From Clostridia bacterium (lineage in GTDB: Bacteria; Bacillota; Peptococcia; DRI-13; UBA5745), in assembly GCA_018434325.1 (NCBI GenBank), contig JAHDPO010000007.1:124001-188000 (forward strand): a stretch of DNA of 64,000 nucleotides, given 5' to 3'. The position numbers were made by a program, and so were the translations under genes. Positions 8,291 to 16,281 of this stretch are shown one piece after another. The notes beneath the pieces are model-generated. The model did no database searches. It was not told the origin of the DNA and saw nothing but the letters and a program-made list of their open reading frames with translations. Within the stretch, counting starts at the first letter, position 1, and every line of letters begins with the position of its first letter.

Positions 8291-10038
8291 AGGGCTTCTG
8301 CCTCCTTTGCAGCACTGACTTTCCATTGGGCGCTGCCCTCGGCAGCCCGCCAAAGCTTTTGATAGGCGTGGCAGCTTGCCAGCAATTCTGCATGGGTTCC
8401 CACAGCGGCCAGGTTTCCTCCATCCAATACGCAAATCTGATCGGCCCCTGCGACGGAAGGGAGCCGGTGAGCGATGACAATGACCGTCTTGCCCCAAATC
8501 ACTTCGGCAATGGCCGCGTTCATCTTTTCCTCGTTTTCCGGATCCATAAAAGCCGTAGCTTCATCCAACACCACGATAGGAGCGTTCTTCAGGATGGCCC
8601 GGGCCAGGGAAATCCGCTGGCGCTCCCCGCCTGAAAGCTGTTTACCGCTATCCCCCGCCATGGTGTGAATGCCTCGGTCAAGACGAGCCAGAAACTCGTT
8701 GCATTGGGCCTTCTCAGCGGCGGCCAGGACTTCTGCATCCGTTGCCCCCGGTTTGCCTAAGCGGATATTCTCCAGAAGGCTTATATTGAAAAGGAATTGC
8801 TCCTGGGCCACATAGGAAATTTGCTCATTAAGAGCTTCCAGGCTCATCTGCCGGATATCCTGGTCCCCGATTTTGACGGCGCCGCCGGTCACATCATAAA
8901 AATGCACCAGCAGCTTGGCCAGGGTGGATTTACCGCTGCCCGATTCGCCCACCAGGGCAGTCAGGCTGCCTTCGGGGATATCCAGCGTAACGTCGTGGAG
9001 TACCTGAATTTCTTTGTAGGCAAAACAGACATTCTCAAAGCTGACGCCGTGGTCCTTGCCGGTAAAGGGAGCCTCAGACTGGGTGAGGGGCGCTTCGTTC
9101 ATCATCTGCTCCAGATTGGAGACGGTGTAGTCGATCCGCACCATGGTGGGAAAAAAGTTCATTACCCGCAGCAGAGGCGCGCTAATGCCGAAGGACATGC
9201 AGAGCACCAGCGCCAGATCAGGCAGGGTGGAGTACCCCTGCAGCACAAAATAAGCGCCCACCGGCAGCACAAAGAGGGCCACACAAGGCACCAGACTGTT
9301 GTAAATGGCCATCCAGGGCCAGCAAACCTTATACCAGGCCAGGGTGAAGTCCCGGTAATTCTTGATGTCATTCTCATACCGGTGGTAAGATTCACCATCC
9401 CGGTTGAAGACCTTGACCACCTCCATGCCATTGATGTATTCCACAATGGTTCGGTTCATCTTCTGGGCCGAGGCGTAATAATCTCTCATTTTGCTGGTGC
9501 CGCTTTGGTACATTGCCATCATGGCAAGGGCTCCCAGGGGCAATGAGGCCAGAGCCAGCAGGGCCAGCTTCCAGTCGGCTGCAAACATGCCCAGAAAGAC
9601 CAGCACCGGGATGGCAATATTGGCAATCCCCTCGGGTATAGCGTGGGCTAAAGGCAATTCTATGGTTTCAATATCATCGATAAACATTTTCTTAATGGCG
9701 CCCACGCCCTTTTCCTGAATCACGCCCAGAGGCAGCCCCTCCATTTTGCCTTGAAGGGAAATGCGCAGATTCTTCAGCGTGTTGTAAGCCGCGTTGTGAG
9801 AAAGCGCCAGGCCCCAAATATAGAACACCGCATACAACACCGTGCAAAGCGCAATGGCGGCTATGCGCCGGATCACATATCCTGCCGTAATGGCTTCGCC
9901 CATAAGCAATGGGCGGATGATTTGGTAAATGAACCAAAAGGGCAATACCTGCATGATCATGCCCGTCAGCATGGCAGCAATAGCTTTGTAGGTTGTCTTG
10001 CGGTACTCACCGGCATATCCTAACACCCGTTTAAACAA
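8287..10038 (-). CDS. ABC half-transporter (fused permease-ATPase), first of a pair
   Basis: The 583-residue half-transporter has an N-terminal membrane domain and a C-terminal ATPase with Walker A GESGSGKST (about 368), signature LSGGERQR (about 471) and Walker B IVVLDEATAFMD (about 488). The start is placed at a TTG (10038): a GAGGAGG ribosome site lies 6-7 bases before it, and the upstream ATG at 10065 would put that site inside the coding region and overlap the operator palindrome. It overlaps the second half-transporter by 4 bases. A shared GTTAG-N6-CTAAC operator sits immediately upstream. It probably forms a heterodimeric YbtPQ/IrtAB-like transporter with its partner. Confidence 0.85.
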   Translation of the reverse strand: MFKRVLGYAGEYRKTTYKAIAAMLTGMIMQVLPFWFIYQIIRPLLMGEAITAGYVIRRIAAIALCTVLYAVFYIWGLALSHNAAYNTLKNLRISLQGKMEGLPLGVIQEKGVGAIKKMFIDDIETIELPLAHAIPEGIANIAIPVLVFLGMFAADWKLALLALASLPLGALAMMAMYQSGTSKMRDYYASAQKMNRTIVEYINGMEVVKVFNRDGESYHRYENDIKNYRDFTLAWYKVCWPWMAIYNSLVPCVALFVLPVGAYFVLQGYSTLPDLALVLCMSFGISAPLLRVMNFFPTMVRIDYTVSNLEQMMNEAPLTQSEAPFTGKDHGVSFENVCFAYKEIQVLHDVTLDIPEGSLTALVGESGSGKSTLAKLLVHFYDVTGGAVKIGDQDIRQMSLEALNEQISYVAQEQFLFNISLLENIRLGKPGATDAEVLAAAEKAQCNEFLARLDRGIHTMAGDSGKQLSGGERQRISLARAILKNAPIVVLDEATAFMDPENEEKMNAAIAEVIWGKTVIVIAHRLPSVAGADQICVLDGGNLAAVGTHAELLASCHAYQKLWRAAEGSAQWKVSAAKEAEAL

Positions 10039-10064
10039 ATGAAACCCTCCTCGCTGAATAATCA

Positions 10065-10086
10065 TTAGTTAGCATAGGCTAACCAG
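10065..10086. promoter_or_regulatory. GTTAG-N6-CTAAC operator before the ABC pair (copy 1)
   Basis: The core GTTAGCATAGGCTAAC (10068-10083) is a near-perfect dyad between the AraC gene and the ABC pair. On the minus strand a possible -35 (TAGACA) and -10 (TAACTA) flank or overlap it, which fits a repressor site. Four more copies occur in this window. Confidence 0.7.
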
Positions 10087-10099
10087 ATGTCTAAAAAAA

Positions 10100-10555
10100 T
10101 TAAACGACGGATTTTCGGTATTCGCTTGGCGTAATCCCAATCACATCTTTAAAGGCAGAGGAAAACTTGCTGGGGTTTTCGTATCCCACCAAAGCTGCCA
10201 CCTGGCCGATGCTGCAGCCTTCACGCCGCAGCAATACGGCGGCGGCATTCATGCGATAGGTCCGCATATAGCTGTAAATGGATACGCCATATACAGCCTT
10301 GAAGCATTGCTTCATAGCCGTCAGGCCGATGCTGAACATAGACGAGAGCTCTTCCAGCGTATAATGGCGATAAAGATTCTCTTCCAAAAAGCTTTTTAGT
10401 TTTCTGATTTTTTCTATCTGGGTTTTCTGAAAATAAAGTTTCGGCCGGCTTTGCTCCTCTGCATTACATACCGGCCCCGGCATGTTCTGAAGCATCTTCA
10501 TACCACCTGTCTTTCCTGACCGCACCGGTTTTAGGTTTTCCTTGATCCAATGCAA
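10100..10555 (-). CDS. Short AraC-family transcription regulator (DNA-binding domain only)
   Basis: The 151-residue protein consists almost entirely of an AraC-type double helix-turn-helix. LKSFLEENLYRHYTLEELS begins the first HTH, and the second ends with VGYENPSKFSSAFKDVIGI, the family's most conserved block. YbtA-like regulators of siderophore ABC operons are normally about 300 residues with an N-terminal ligand domain. Here the frame is closed by a stop about 25 bases upstream of the first usable codon, so that domain is absent. The start is uncertain: a TTG at 10555 sits only 2 bases from AAGGAGG, and an internal ATG about 19 codons later also has an AGGTGG before it. It probably controls the adjacent ABC pair and is itself under the shared palindrome. 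Confidence 0.75.
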   Translation of the reverse strand: MHWIKENLKPVRSGKTGGMKMLQNMPGPVCNAEEQSRPKLYFQKTQIEKIRKLKSFLEENLYRHYTLEELSSMFSIGLTAMKQCFKAVYGVSIYSYMRTYRMNAAAVLLRREGCSIGQVAALVGYENPSKFSSAFKDVIGITPSEYRKSVV

Positions 10556-10574
10556 TACCTCCTTATTAAAACCG

Positions 10575-10598
10575 AATAGTTAGTATATGCTAACTATT
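10575..10598. promoter_or_regulatory. GTTAG-N6-CTAAC operator before the AraC gene (copy 2)
   Basis: AATAGTTAG (10575-10583) and CTAACTATT (10590-10598) are perfect 9-bp arms around six bases. On the minus strand a TTGACT lies just upstream and the expected -10 region falls inside the palindrome, 20 bases before the AraC ribosome site. Binding there would block transcription. Confidence 0.72.
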
Positions 10599-10725
10599 GA
10601 GTCAAAAAAATACCCTTTCTATTATTGGGCATCCTTTATTTTACCAGAAAACTGCATAACCTGCTACTCCGTTTGGACAAAATTGCTCCAAACGGACGGC
10701 GAATTATCGGCCTCAAATAGCACGC

Positions 10726-10757
10726 AAAAAGAAGACCGCCCTTTGAAAGGCGGCCTC
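10726..10757 (-). terminator. Terminator after adenine deaminase gene
   Basis: On the minus strand GGCCGCCTTTCAAAGGGCGG forms a tight hairpin followed by TCTTCTTTTT. It lies about 40 bases after the deaminase stop. Confidence 0.85.
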
Positions 10758-10795
10758 GCAATAAGATATTCCTCTACTTAATAAGCTTGCTAAGG

Positions 10796-12562
10796 CTAAG
10801 CTTCCAAAACTTCCAAAATAGGATCAATGATTTTTTGCTGCATGACGTCGATGAAGCCGTAATCGGTGACGGCGTAATCGGGTATAGCCGCCAGACAAAT
10901 GAAGCAAAGGAACATGAACGGAATGGGAATCTCTGTGCCCATGGCTTTGGCAACCCGGTTTAGCTCCCGTTTTTTCTCCGTCAATTCCTTTAAGGGTAGA
11001 TCGCTGAGCAGGCCGCAGACGGGGTAGGCCAATTCCGCCGCTACCTCGCCGCCTTGCACGATAACCTGGCCGCCGTTTAATTCCACTACCCGGTTGACGG
11101 CTGCCGCCATATCCTCGAAATTGTCGCCCATAACGATGACGTTGTGGTTGTCGTGGCCCACGGAGGAGGCCAGAGCGCCGCCCCGCAGCTTGAAGCCGCC
11201 CATGAAGGCCCGGCCGATATTGCCGTTTTTGCCGTAACGCTCCACCTGAGCGATGTACAGCACATCCTGATCGGGGTCGCATTGCACTACCTGATCCTTG
11301 ACGGCCAGCTCCACATCCCGGCGGATTGTAAAGGGAATATGCGGCAAGGTATCCATGACCAGGGCCCGGACTTTTTTGGCTCCTGCCGGCGCTTTGATCT
11401 GGAAGCTCTCCGGAGTAACAGGAGCAAAGAGGCGGAGTGTATTCAGCAGGCAGGGAGCGTGCTCTGCCCGGGGATAATCCACCAGCAAAGCACCGTCTTC
11501 GGCAACCAGCCGGCCGCCGGCAACTACGGTTTTGACCTGGAAATCCTCAGGGCCGGAGGTGATGTTGATATCGGCCCGGCGTCCCGGAGCTAAGCCGCCG
11601 ATTTCCCGCTCCAGACCGAAGGCCCGGGCGGCGTTCAGCGTGACCATTTGAATAGCCGTGACAAAGCCGGCACCCAGCTTCAGGGCAGTGCGCACCGCAT
11701 CATCCAGATGGCCCCGCTCTTCCAAATCGATGGCATGGAGATCGTCGGTGACGATGCTGACCATGGAAGTGTCCAGCTTCCTGTCAAGGACGGCTTGCAG
11801 CAGCACCGGCATATTGCGGGCGGCGGAGCCTTCCCGCATCATCAGATGGCAGCCGTTACGCAACCGTTCCAGCACGTCCTCTTCGCAGTGGGATTCGTGA
11901 TCGGTGGAAACGCCGGCGGCAATACAGGCGCTCATATTGGGGCCCAGCATTTCCGGCAGATGACCTTGCAGGGATTTGCCCATGGCCTTGGCAGCATCCA
12001 GTGAGTCCATCAGATCAGGGAATTCCGCCAGAATATAAGGGCCGACGCATTCGCTGAGTCCCACGGCATCGGGCCGGGCTAAAGCTTTCTTGATGATCTC
12101 GGTATTGAAGCTGCCGCCGCTGGTCTCCAGATTGGGCGAAAAGGGCACATGGGAAGGCACGACGAAATACAGCTTCAAATCGGTAGCCTTGGCCTCTTCC
12201 AGGACGGCTTCAATACCCTCCAGGCCGGCCACAACACCGATTTCATGGAGGTCCGTCATGATAGCGGTGGTGCCATGGGACAGTACGGCGCCGGCAAAAT
12301 TTCGGATGGAAAGGGAGGCACTCTCAGGATGGATGTGACCGTCAATAAAGCCCGGCGTGATATACTGGCCCTGGGCATCGAGAACCTTTGTATCCGGTCC
12401 GATGCAATAGTCCACATCACCGATGGCAGCGATGGTATCGCCGCAAACGGCCACGCCCCCCGGATAGATTTCCCCGGAATAGACGTTGACGATCCGGCCG
12501 TTTTTGACCACCAGGTCGGCAGGCCGGCTGCCTTTGGCCACGGATAGCAGTTGATGATTCAT
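10796..12562 (-). CDS. ade: Adenine deaminase or close paralogue
   Basis: The 588-residue amidohydrolase follows the adenine deaminase layout: metal site DGHIHPESAS (about 76), a DLHEIG block, PSHVPFSP, TDDLHAIDL, and the family-specific C-terminal domain with GHDNHNVIVMGDN, NRVVELNGGQ and PFMFLCFICL. Adenine deaminase converts adenine to hypoxanthine in purine salvage. Several active-site blocks deviate from the textbook form (HIHPESA for HIHIESS), so a related purine or pterin substrate is possible. The start is the second ATG (12562), which is 7 bases from GAGGAGG; the first ATG is only 1 base away. It lies 50 bases after the other deaminase and is probably in its operon. Confidence 0.8.
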   Translation of the reverse strand: MNHQLLSVAKGSRPADLVVKNGRIVNVYSGEIYPGGVAVCGDTIAAIGDVDYCIGPDTKVLDAQGQYITPGFIDGHIHPESASLSIRNFAGAVLSHGTTAIMTDLHEIGVVAGLEGIEAVLEEAKATDLKLYFVVPSHVPFSPNLETSGGSFNTEIIKKALARPDAVGLSECVGPYILAEFPDLMDSLDAAKAMGKSLQGHLPEMLGPNMSACIAAGVSTDHESHCEEDVLERLRNGCHLMMREGSAARNMPVLLQAVLDRKLDTSMVSIVTDDLHAIDLEERGHLDDAVRTALKLGAGFVTAIQMVTLNAARAFGLEREIGGLAPGRRADINITSGPEDFQVKTVVAGGRLVAEDGALLVDYPRAEHAPCLLNTLRLFAPVTPESFQIKAPAGAKKVRALVMDTLPHIPFTIRRDVELAVKDQVVQCDPDQDVLYIAQVERYGKNGNIGRAFMGGFKLRGGALASSVGHDNHNVIVMGDNFEDMAAAVNRVVELNGGQVIVQGGEVAAELAYPVCGLLSDLPLKELTEKKRELNRVAKAMGTEIPIPFMFLCFICLAAIPDYAVTDYGFIDVMQQKIIDPILEVLEA

Positions 12563-12612
12563 GTACATACCTCCTCATTTTTCTTATTTGCTGTTGTGCA
12601 GTCCTTGGTTGT

Positions 12613-13974
12613 TTAAACTTTTACTACCGGGAAACGATCAGGTATCCGGATATTGGCCCGGTCATAAATGGCCGCTCCCCGCCGGCAGGCCTCTTGCAAA
12701 ATGGCATCCTCGTCGAGAGTCAGAATCTTTCTGTCCCGCATCAGCCACCTGCCGTCGCACATGGTGGCCTCCACATTTTCCGAGCGCATGGCCGTAACTA
12801 ATGAAGCGATGGGATCGTTAACGGGCATCATGGAGGGGCCGTAGGGATTGATGATGATCAGATCCGCCTTTTTGCCGGCTTCCAGAGAGCCGTAAAGCTG
12901 CTCATCCAGCAAGGCCCGGGCCCCGTTTTTGGTAACCATCCTCAAAATATCCTCGGAAGGCACTACGGTAGAATCCAGCCGCCAGCCTTTATGGATCAAT
13001 GAGGTGAGCCACATTTCATCAATGATGTTCATGCGGTTGCTGGAGGAGGCGCCATCGGTGCCAATAGTGACGCAGATGCCTTCATCCAGCATCCGGGGAA
13101 TTTTGGCAAAGCCTAACACCCGCATGGCGGAAGCCGGATTGTGGCTGACCTTGACGTCCCGCTTTTTGAATAAGGCCACTTCTTCATTGGTCAGCCAGAC
13201 GCTGTGGACGGCCAGCAGGTTTTTGTCGAGAACCCCCAGCTTCTCTAAATGGGTCACCGTGGGCTCGCCGTATTTCTCCATGGTGTAGTCGATTTCACTT
13301 TTGGCTTCAGCCACGTGCATGTGGACGCCTACGCCGTGGCGGTCGGCTAATTCCTTGGTGCGAACAATCAAATCGTCGGTATTGTTAAAAATAGTGCGCA
13401 GGCCAAACCAGACCTGTACCCGGCCCTCGGCGGTATTATGGAAGCGCTGAAAATCCGCCAGCTGCTGTTCCAGCTCTTCATCCGCGGTTTTTTGCCAGAT
13501 TGCCGGCAGTCCCGTGCCGCAATCCATGACCGACTTGGCCAGCTTTGCCCGCAGGCCGGCTTCCGTCACCGCCCGGGCCATGCCGGACACGAACTGGCCC
13601 CCCGGCTCGGCAAAGGAAGTGACGCCGGAGCGGATCAGCTCAAGGCAGCACATTAAGGTAGATACATAGGAATCCTCTTCCGTCATATTGCTTTCATAAG
13701 GCCACATCCGTTTGTGCAGCCAGGTGATGAAATCCACGTCGTCGCCGACGCCCCGAGAAATCTGCTGGGAAGTATGGACGTGGGTATTGACGAAGCCGGG
13801 CAGCACATATTTGCCTTTTAAATCGACTATCTCAGCCTCGGGAGAAACCATTTCCGGATCAATGGCCCCGACAGCTGTAATCCGGTCGTTCTCAATGAGC
13901 AGGCCGCCGCCGTCGTAGACTGTCTCGTCTTGACCCATCGTCACAATATAGCCATTTTTCAAATAAGTCTGCAT
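12613..13974 (-). CDS. mtaD: Amidohydrolase: 5'-methylthioadenosine/S-adenosylhomocysteine deaminase type
   Basis: The 453-residue protein has the MtaD/TrzA/SsnA pattern. NTHVHTSQQ carries the first metal histidines (65, 67), followed by a WLHKRMWPYE block, HVAEAKSE with the third histidine region, LAVHSVWLT, and TDGASSSNRMN with the catalytic aspartate. Members deaminate adenosine derivatives or guanine, so the exact substrate is not fixed by sequence. It is the first gene after a MerR-type promoter and is followed at once by an adenine deaminase, so the operon looks like a purine-base and nucleoside deamination route. The ribosome site AAGGAGG precedes the ATG. Confidence 0.8.
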   Translation of the reverse strand: MQTYLKNGYIVTMGQDETVYDGGGLLIENDRITAVGAIDPEMVSPEAEIVDLKGKYVLPGFVNTHVHTSQQISRGVGDDVDFITWLHKRMWPYESNMTEEDSYVSTLMCCLELIRSGVTSFAEPGGQFVSGMARAVTEAGLRAKLAKSVMDCGTGLPAIWQKTADEELEQQLADFQRFHNTAEGRVQVWFGLRTIFNNTDDLIVRTKELADRHGVGVHMHVAEAKSEIDYTMEKYGEPTVTHLEKLGVLDKNLLAVHSVWLTNEEVALFKKRDVKVSHNPASAMRVLGFAKIPRMLDEGICVTIGTDGASSSNRMNIIDEMWLTSLIHKGWRLDSTVVPSEDILRMVTKNGARALLDEQLYGSLEAGKKADLIIINPYGPSMMPVNDPIASLVTAMRSENVEATMCDGRWLMRDRKILTLDEDAILQEACRRGAAIYDRANIRIPDRFPVVKV

Positions 13975-14002
13975 GACATCCCTCCTTAACTATGCTATGA
14001 TC

Positions 14003-14033
14003 AGTTTACAACCTATAATAATTATAGGTTCAA
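14003..14033 (-). promoter_or_regulatory. MerR-type promoter with 19-bp spacer and palindromic operator
   Basis: On the minus strand TTGAAC (14028-14033) and TAAACT (14003-14008) are 19 bases apart, the over-long spacer typical of MerR-activated promoters. A perfect 21-bp palindrome (10-bp arms AACCTATAAT and ATTATAGGTT around one base, 14010-14030) fills the spacer. The promoter points into the deaminase operon, with the MerR gene divergent. Confidence 0.85.
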
Positions 14034-14075
14034 GCCCTGTTTCATTTTTATTTTTGTTTATTTGGAGGTGGCGCC

Positions 14076-14855
14076 GTGAAAGAATACTTGACAATCGGAG
14101 AAATGGCGGAGATTTTTCGCATGGATGTTCAGCTTTTGCGCCATTATGACGCCAAGGGTCTGCTGGTTCCTTCCCGGCGCAATGCCGCCAATGGCCGGCG
14201 CTTTTATTATTTCGACCAGGTCTATCCTTTAGCCACCATCCGCTATCTGCGGAAGCTGGGCTATTCTTTAGATAAGATCAATAAGTTTTTATATGCTGAC
14301 GACGTCAATAAGAATGTGGACGCCTTGGCCGAGCAGACGGTTATTTTGCGGCAGCGTTGTGAAGAATTGATGGATACCATCAACATTATTCAAAAAAAGC
14401 TGGATTTCATTGAGGCAGAGAGCCAATTCACCAAAAAAAACAGCTTCCGGATTAAGACCTATCCTCAGCGGCAGTTTATCCATATCGGCGATGAAATCAA
14501 TTTGTTCACCCATGAGCTGTTTTACTTTTATCCCACGGTGGGTTTTTATCAGGGAGAGCGCAAATGGTTTGGCGCTTATCTTTTTGATGAGTTTGCCGAG
14601 GAGGCTTCCAGGCTGGCTCTTTATCAAGAGGCGGAGAAAGCCCTCATTCCCGCTGTCATCCCCGGCGGCCGGTATCTATGCGGCTACCATTACGGGCCTT
14701 ATCATACGATCCAGGAAAGCATTGAAAAGCTTTATGCAGCCGGCCAGGAGTACATGCTTGAGGAATGCGTGGTGACCCTGAATATTATCGACCAGTTTGT
14801 GGAGGGCCATCCGGCCAATTACATTACGGCTTTGGAGGTTCTGATCAAGGAGTAA
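14076..14855 (+). CDS. MerR-family regulator with GyrI-like effector domain
   Basis: The 259-residue protein opens with a MerR winged helix (YLTIGEMAEIFRMDVQLLRH, then YFDQVYPLATIRYLRKLGYS) and a dimerisation coiled coil (about 70-115). A C-terminal GyrI/BmrR-like ligand domain (about 120-255) contains IPGGRYLCGYHYGPYHTI. The GTG start has GGAGGTG 5 bases upstream. It is divergent from the deaminase operon, and the palindrome in the shared 100-bp gap is its likely operator. BmrR-type members respond to small organic ligands, so a purine or nucleoside effector is an inference from the target genes. Confidence 0.88.
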   Translation: MKEYLTIGEMAEIFRMDVQLLRHYDAKGLLVPSRRNAANGRRFYYFDQVYPLATIRYLRKLGYSLDKINKFLYADDVNKNVDALAEQTVILRQRCEELMDTINIIQKKLDFIEAESQFTKKNSFRIKTYPQRQFIHIGDEINLFTHELFYFYPTVGFYQGERKWFGAYLFDEFAEEASRLALYQEAEKALIPAVIPGGRYLCGYHYGPYHTIQESIEKLYAAGQEYMLEECVVTLNIIDQFVEGHPANYITALEVLIKE

Positions 14856-14938
14856 CCGCATCGAAGCAGAAAATGACAAAGCTAAATTTATATAGTAAAA
14901 TGGAAATAATAGATGATATCATGCGAAAGGAGTACGCC

Positions 14939-15559
14939 ATGGCATTAGAAAATAAATTGGGTATAAGCGATTCCGCTGAACTGGCCCGCGTTGAAGAAAA
15001 AGTCAGCAAAGCAAAAGCTCTGGAATTGTTTGAAAAGGGCTTATTAAATACCTTTGAAATCGGTACTTTTGATGGATTAGCAAAAATCCACAGCTACCTT
15101 TTTGATGAAATTTATGACTTTGCAGGTAAAATGCGCAGCGTAAATATAGCGAAAGGTCATTTTCGCTTTACTCCCGTGATGTATTTGGAGGCCGCACTCC
15201 ATAATATTAGCCGGATGCCCCAGACAACCTTTGAGGAAATTATCGAAAAGTATGTCGAGATAAATGTGGCTCATCCCTTCCGCGAAGGTAACGGCCGCAG
15301 TACAAGAATATGGCTTGATGCAATTTTAAAGAAGGAAATTAAGCAGGTTATTGACTGGAGCAAGGTAGATAAAGAAGATTACATTCTTGCCATGGAACGC
15401 AGCCCTATCAAAGATATCGAGATAAAGGTGCTGCTCAAAAACGCGCTGACAGACAAGATAAATGATAGAACAGTCTATATAAAAGGCATTGACGCCAGCT
15501 ATCATTATGAGGGGTATAATCTCTATAAAACAGAAGATCTCGATAAAAATAAATCCTAG
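14939..15559 (+). CDS. Fic/DOC-family protein (probable AMP transferase)
   Basis: The 206-residue protein carries the complete Fic core HPFREGNGRSTR (about 112-123), with the catalytic histidine and the GNGR anion-binding loop, plus the flap region GTFDGLAKIHSYLFDEIYDF upstream. Such proteins transfer AMP or related groups to target proteins. The start at 14939 is favoured because AAAGGAG ends 6 bases before it; the frame is open further upstream, so longer forms are possible. No separate small antitoxin gene is visible next to it, and no clear inhibitory [S/T]xxxE[G/N] helix was seen. A terminator follows. It looks like a single-gene insertion between the MerR gene and the DUF438 operon. Confidence 0.88.
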   Translation: MALENKLGISDSAELARVEEKVSKAKALELFEKGLLNTFEIGTFDGLAKIHSYLFDEIYDFAGKMRSVNIAKGHFRFTPVMYLEAALHNISRMPQTTFEEIIEKYVEINVAHPFREGNGRSTRIWLDAILKKEIKQVIDWSKVDKEDYILAMERSPIKDIEIKVLLKNALTDKINDRTVYIKGIDASYHYEGYNLYKTEDLDKNKS

Positions 15560-15566
15560 AACCTAT

Positions 15567-15606
15567 TTCCACCTCGTCATCTTATGAGGTGGAATTTATT
15601 TTCAAC
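15567..15606 (+). terminator. Terminator after the Fic gene
   Basis: TTCCACCTC (15567-15575) pairs with GAGGTGGAA (15586-15594) and is followed by TTTATTTT. Confidence 0.8.
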
Positions 15607-15724
15607 TAAACGCACCCTTGTATAGTGTAAATGGGGCCGCTTCCGGAAACGTCGCCGATGAAAGCCGGCGGCGAGGGTTGAACTGTAGTGGCAGACAGAG
15701 AAATTGACCAAACAGGGGGCTATT

Positions 15725-15829
15725 TGTACAAAAATTACGTTTGTATGCAATTAGCGGAGGCCGGGTGAGCAAAAATTACGTTTGTATGTGAAATGCAAAG
15801 GGGAAATCTGCATACAAACGGAAAAATTG
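15725..15829. repeat. Three copies of a dispersed TGTACAAAAATT..GTTTGTATG repeat
   Basis: Two direct copies (TGTACAAAAATTACGTTTG.. at 15725-15747, CAAAAATTACGTTTGTATG at 15770-15788) and one inverted copy (CATACAAACGGAAAAATTG at 15811-15829) lie in a 435-bp gap without genes. Downstream of the second copy, GTGAAATGCA and GGGGAA also match the copies at 45 kb. I see no gene in 15607-15953; the rest of the gap holds the promoter and operator described next. Confidence 0.7.
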
Positions 15830-15953
15830 AACAGAAACTGCCCTGGCTTCGGGAGGTCACTGCCCCTGCCGCTAAGACCTCGGCCTGGATTCACACTCTC
15901 GGTGAAGAATCGCTTGATGGAATATCTTTTATACCTTATCAGCACAGTAGGCA

Positions 15954-16011
15954 TTGACCGAACCTATCCACTATGGTATACTTTCCCTACGATGGTTAGC
16001 CATTGCTAACC
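15954..16011 (+). promoter_or_regulatory. Promoter plus GTTAG-N6-CTAAC operator (copy 3) for DUF1858/DUF438 operon
   Basis: TTGACC (15954-15959) and TATACT (15977-15982) are 17 bases apart. The palindrome GGTTAGCCATTGCTAACC (15994-16011) begins about 5 bases after the expected transcript start, a classic position for a repressor. The DUF1858 gene starts 30 bases later after AAAGGAGGG. Confidence 0.78.
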
Positions 16012-16041
16012 AAAGAGTTATAGAAAAGGAGGGCCTGCAAA

Positions 16042-16281
16042 ATGGCGGATAAAACACTTGATCTCAACCGGACAGTCCATGAATTATGCACTGCTGATCC
16101 GGGTATCCTTCCTTTATTGGCTGCTGCCGGATTCACGGAGATTACCAGGCCCGGTATGCTGGCAACCGCCGGCCGGTTTATGACTATTCCCAAAGGCGCC
16201 GCTCTGAAAAAGCTGGATCTGGAAATGATAAAACGTATGTTTGAAAAACAAGGCTACATCGTGAAGGAGGAGACAAAATGA
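16042..16281 (+). CDS. Small DUF1858-type protein
   Basis: The 79-residue protein shows the DUF1858 pattern: an N-terminal strand and helix TLDLNRTVHELCTADPGIL, then LAAAGFTEITRPGML, a leucine-rich ending and a KRMFEKQGY tail. DUF1858 domains have no established biochemical role; they often occur fused or next to DUF438 or hybrid-cluster-type redox proteins. Here the stop overlaps the start of the DUF438 gene by 4 bases (ATGA), so the two are coupled. It is under the operator-bearing promoter upstream. Confidence 0.75.
   Translation: MADKTLDLNRTVHELCTADPGILPLLAAAGFTEITRPGMLATAGRFMTIPKGAALKKLDLEMIKRMFEKQGYIVKEETK

Noticed and set aside
15725-15829. CRISPR-like array
   Set aside because: Copies are in mixed orientation, irregularly spaced and too few.
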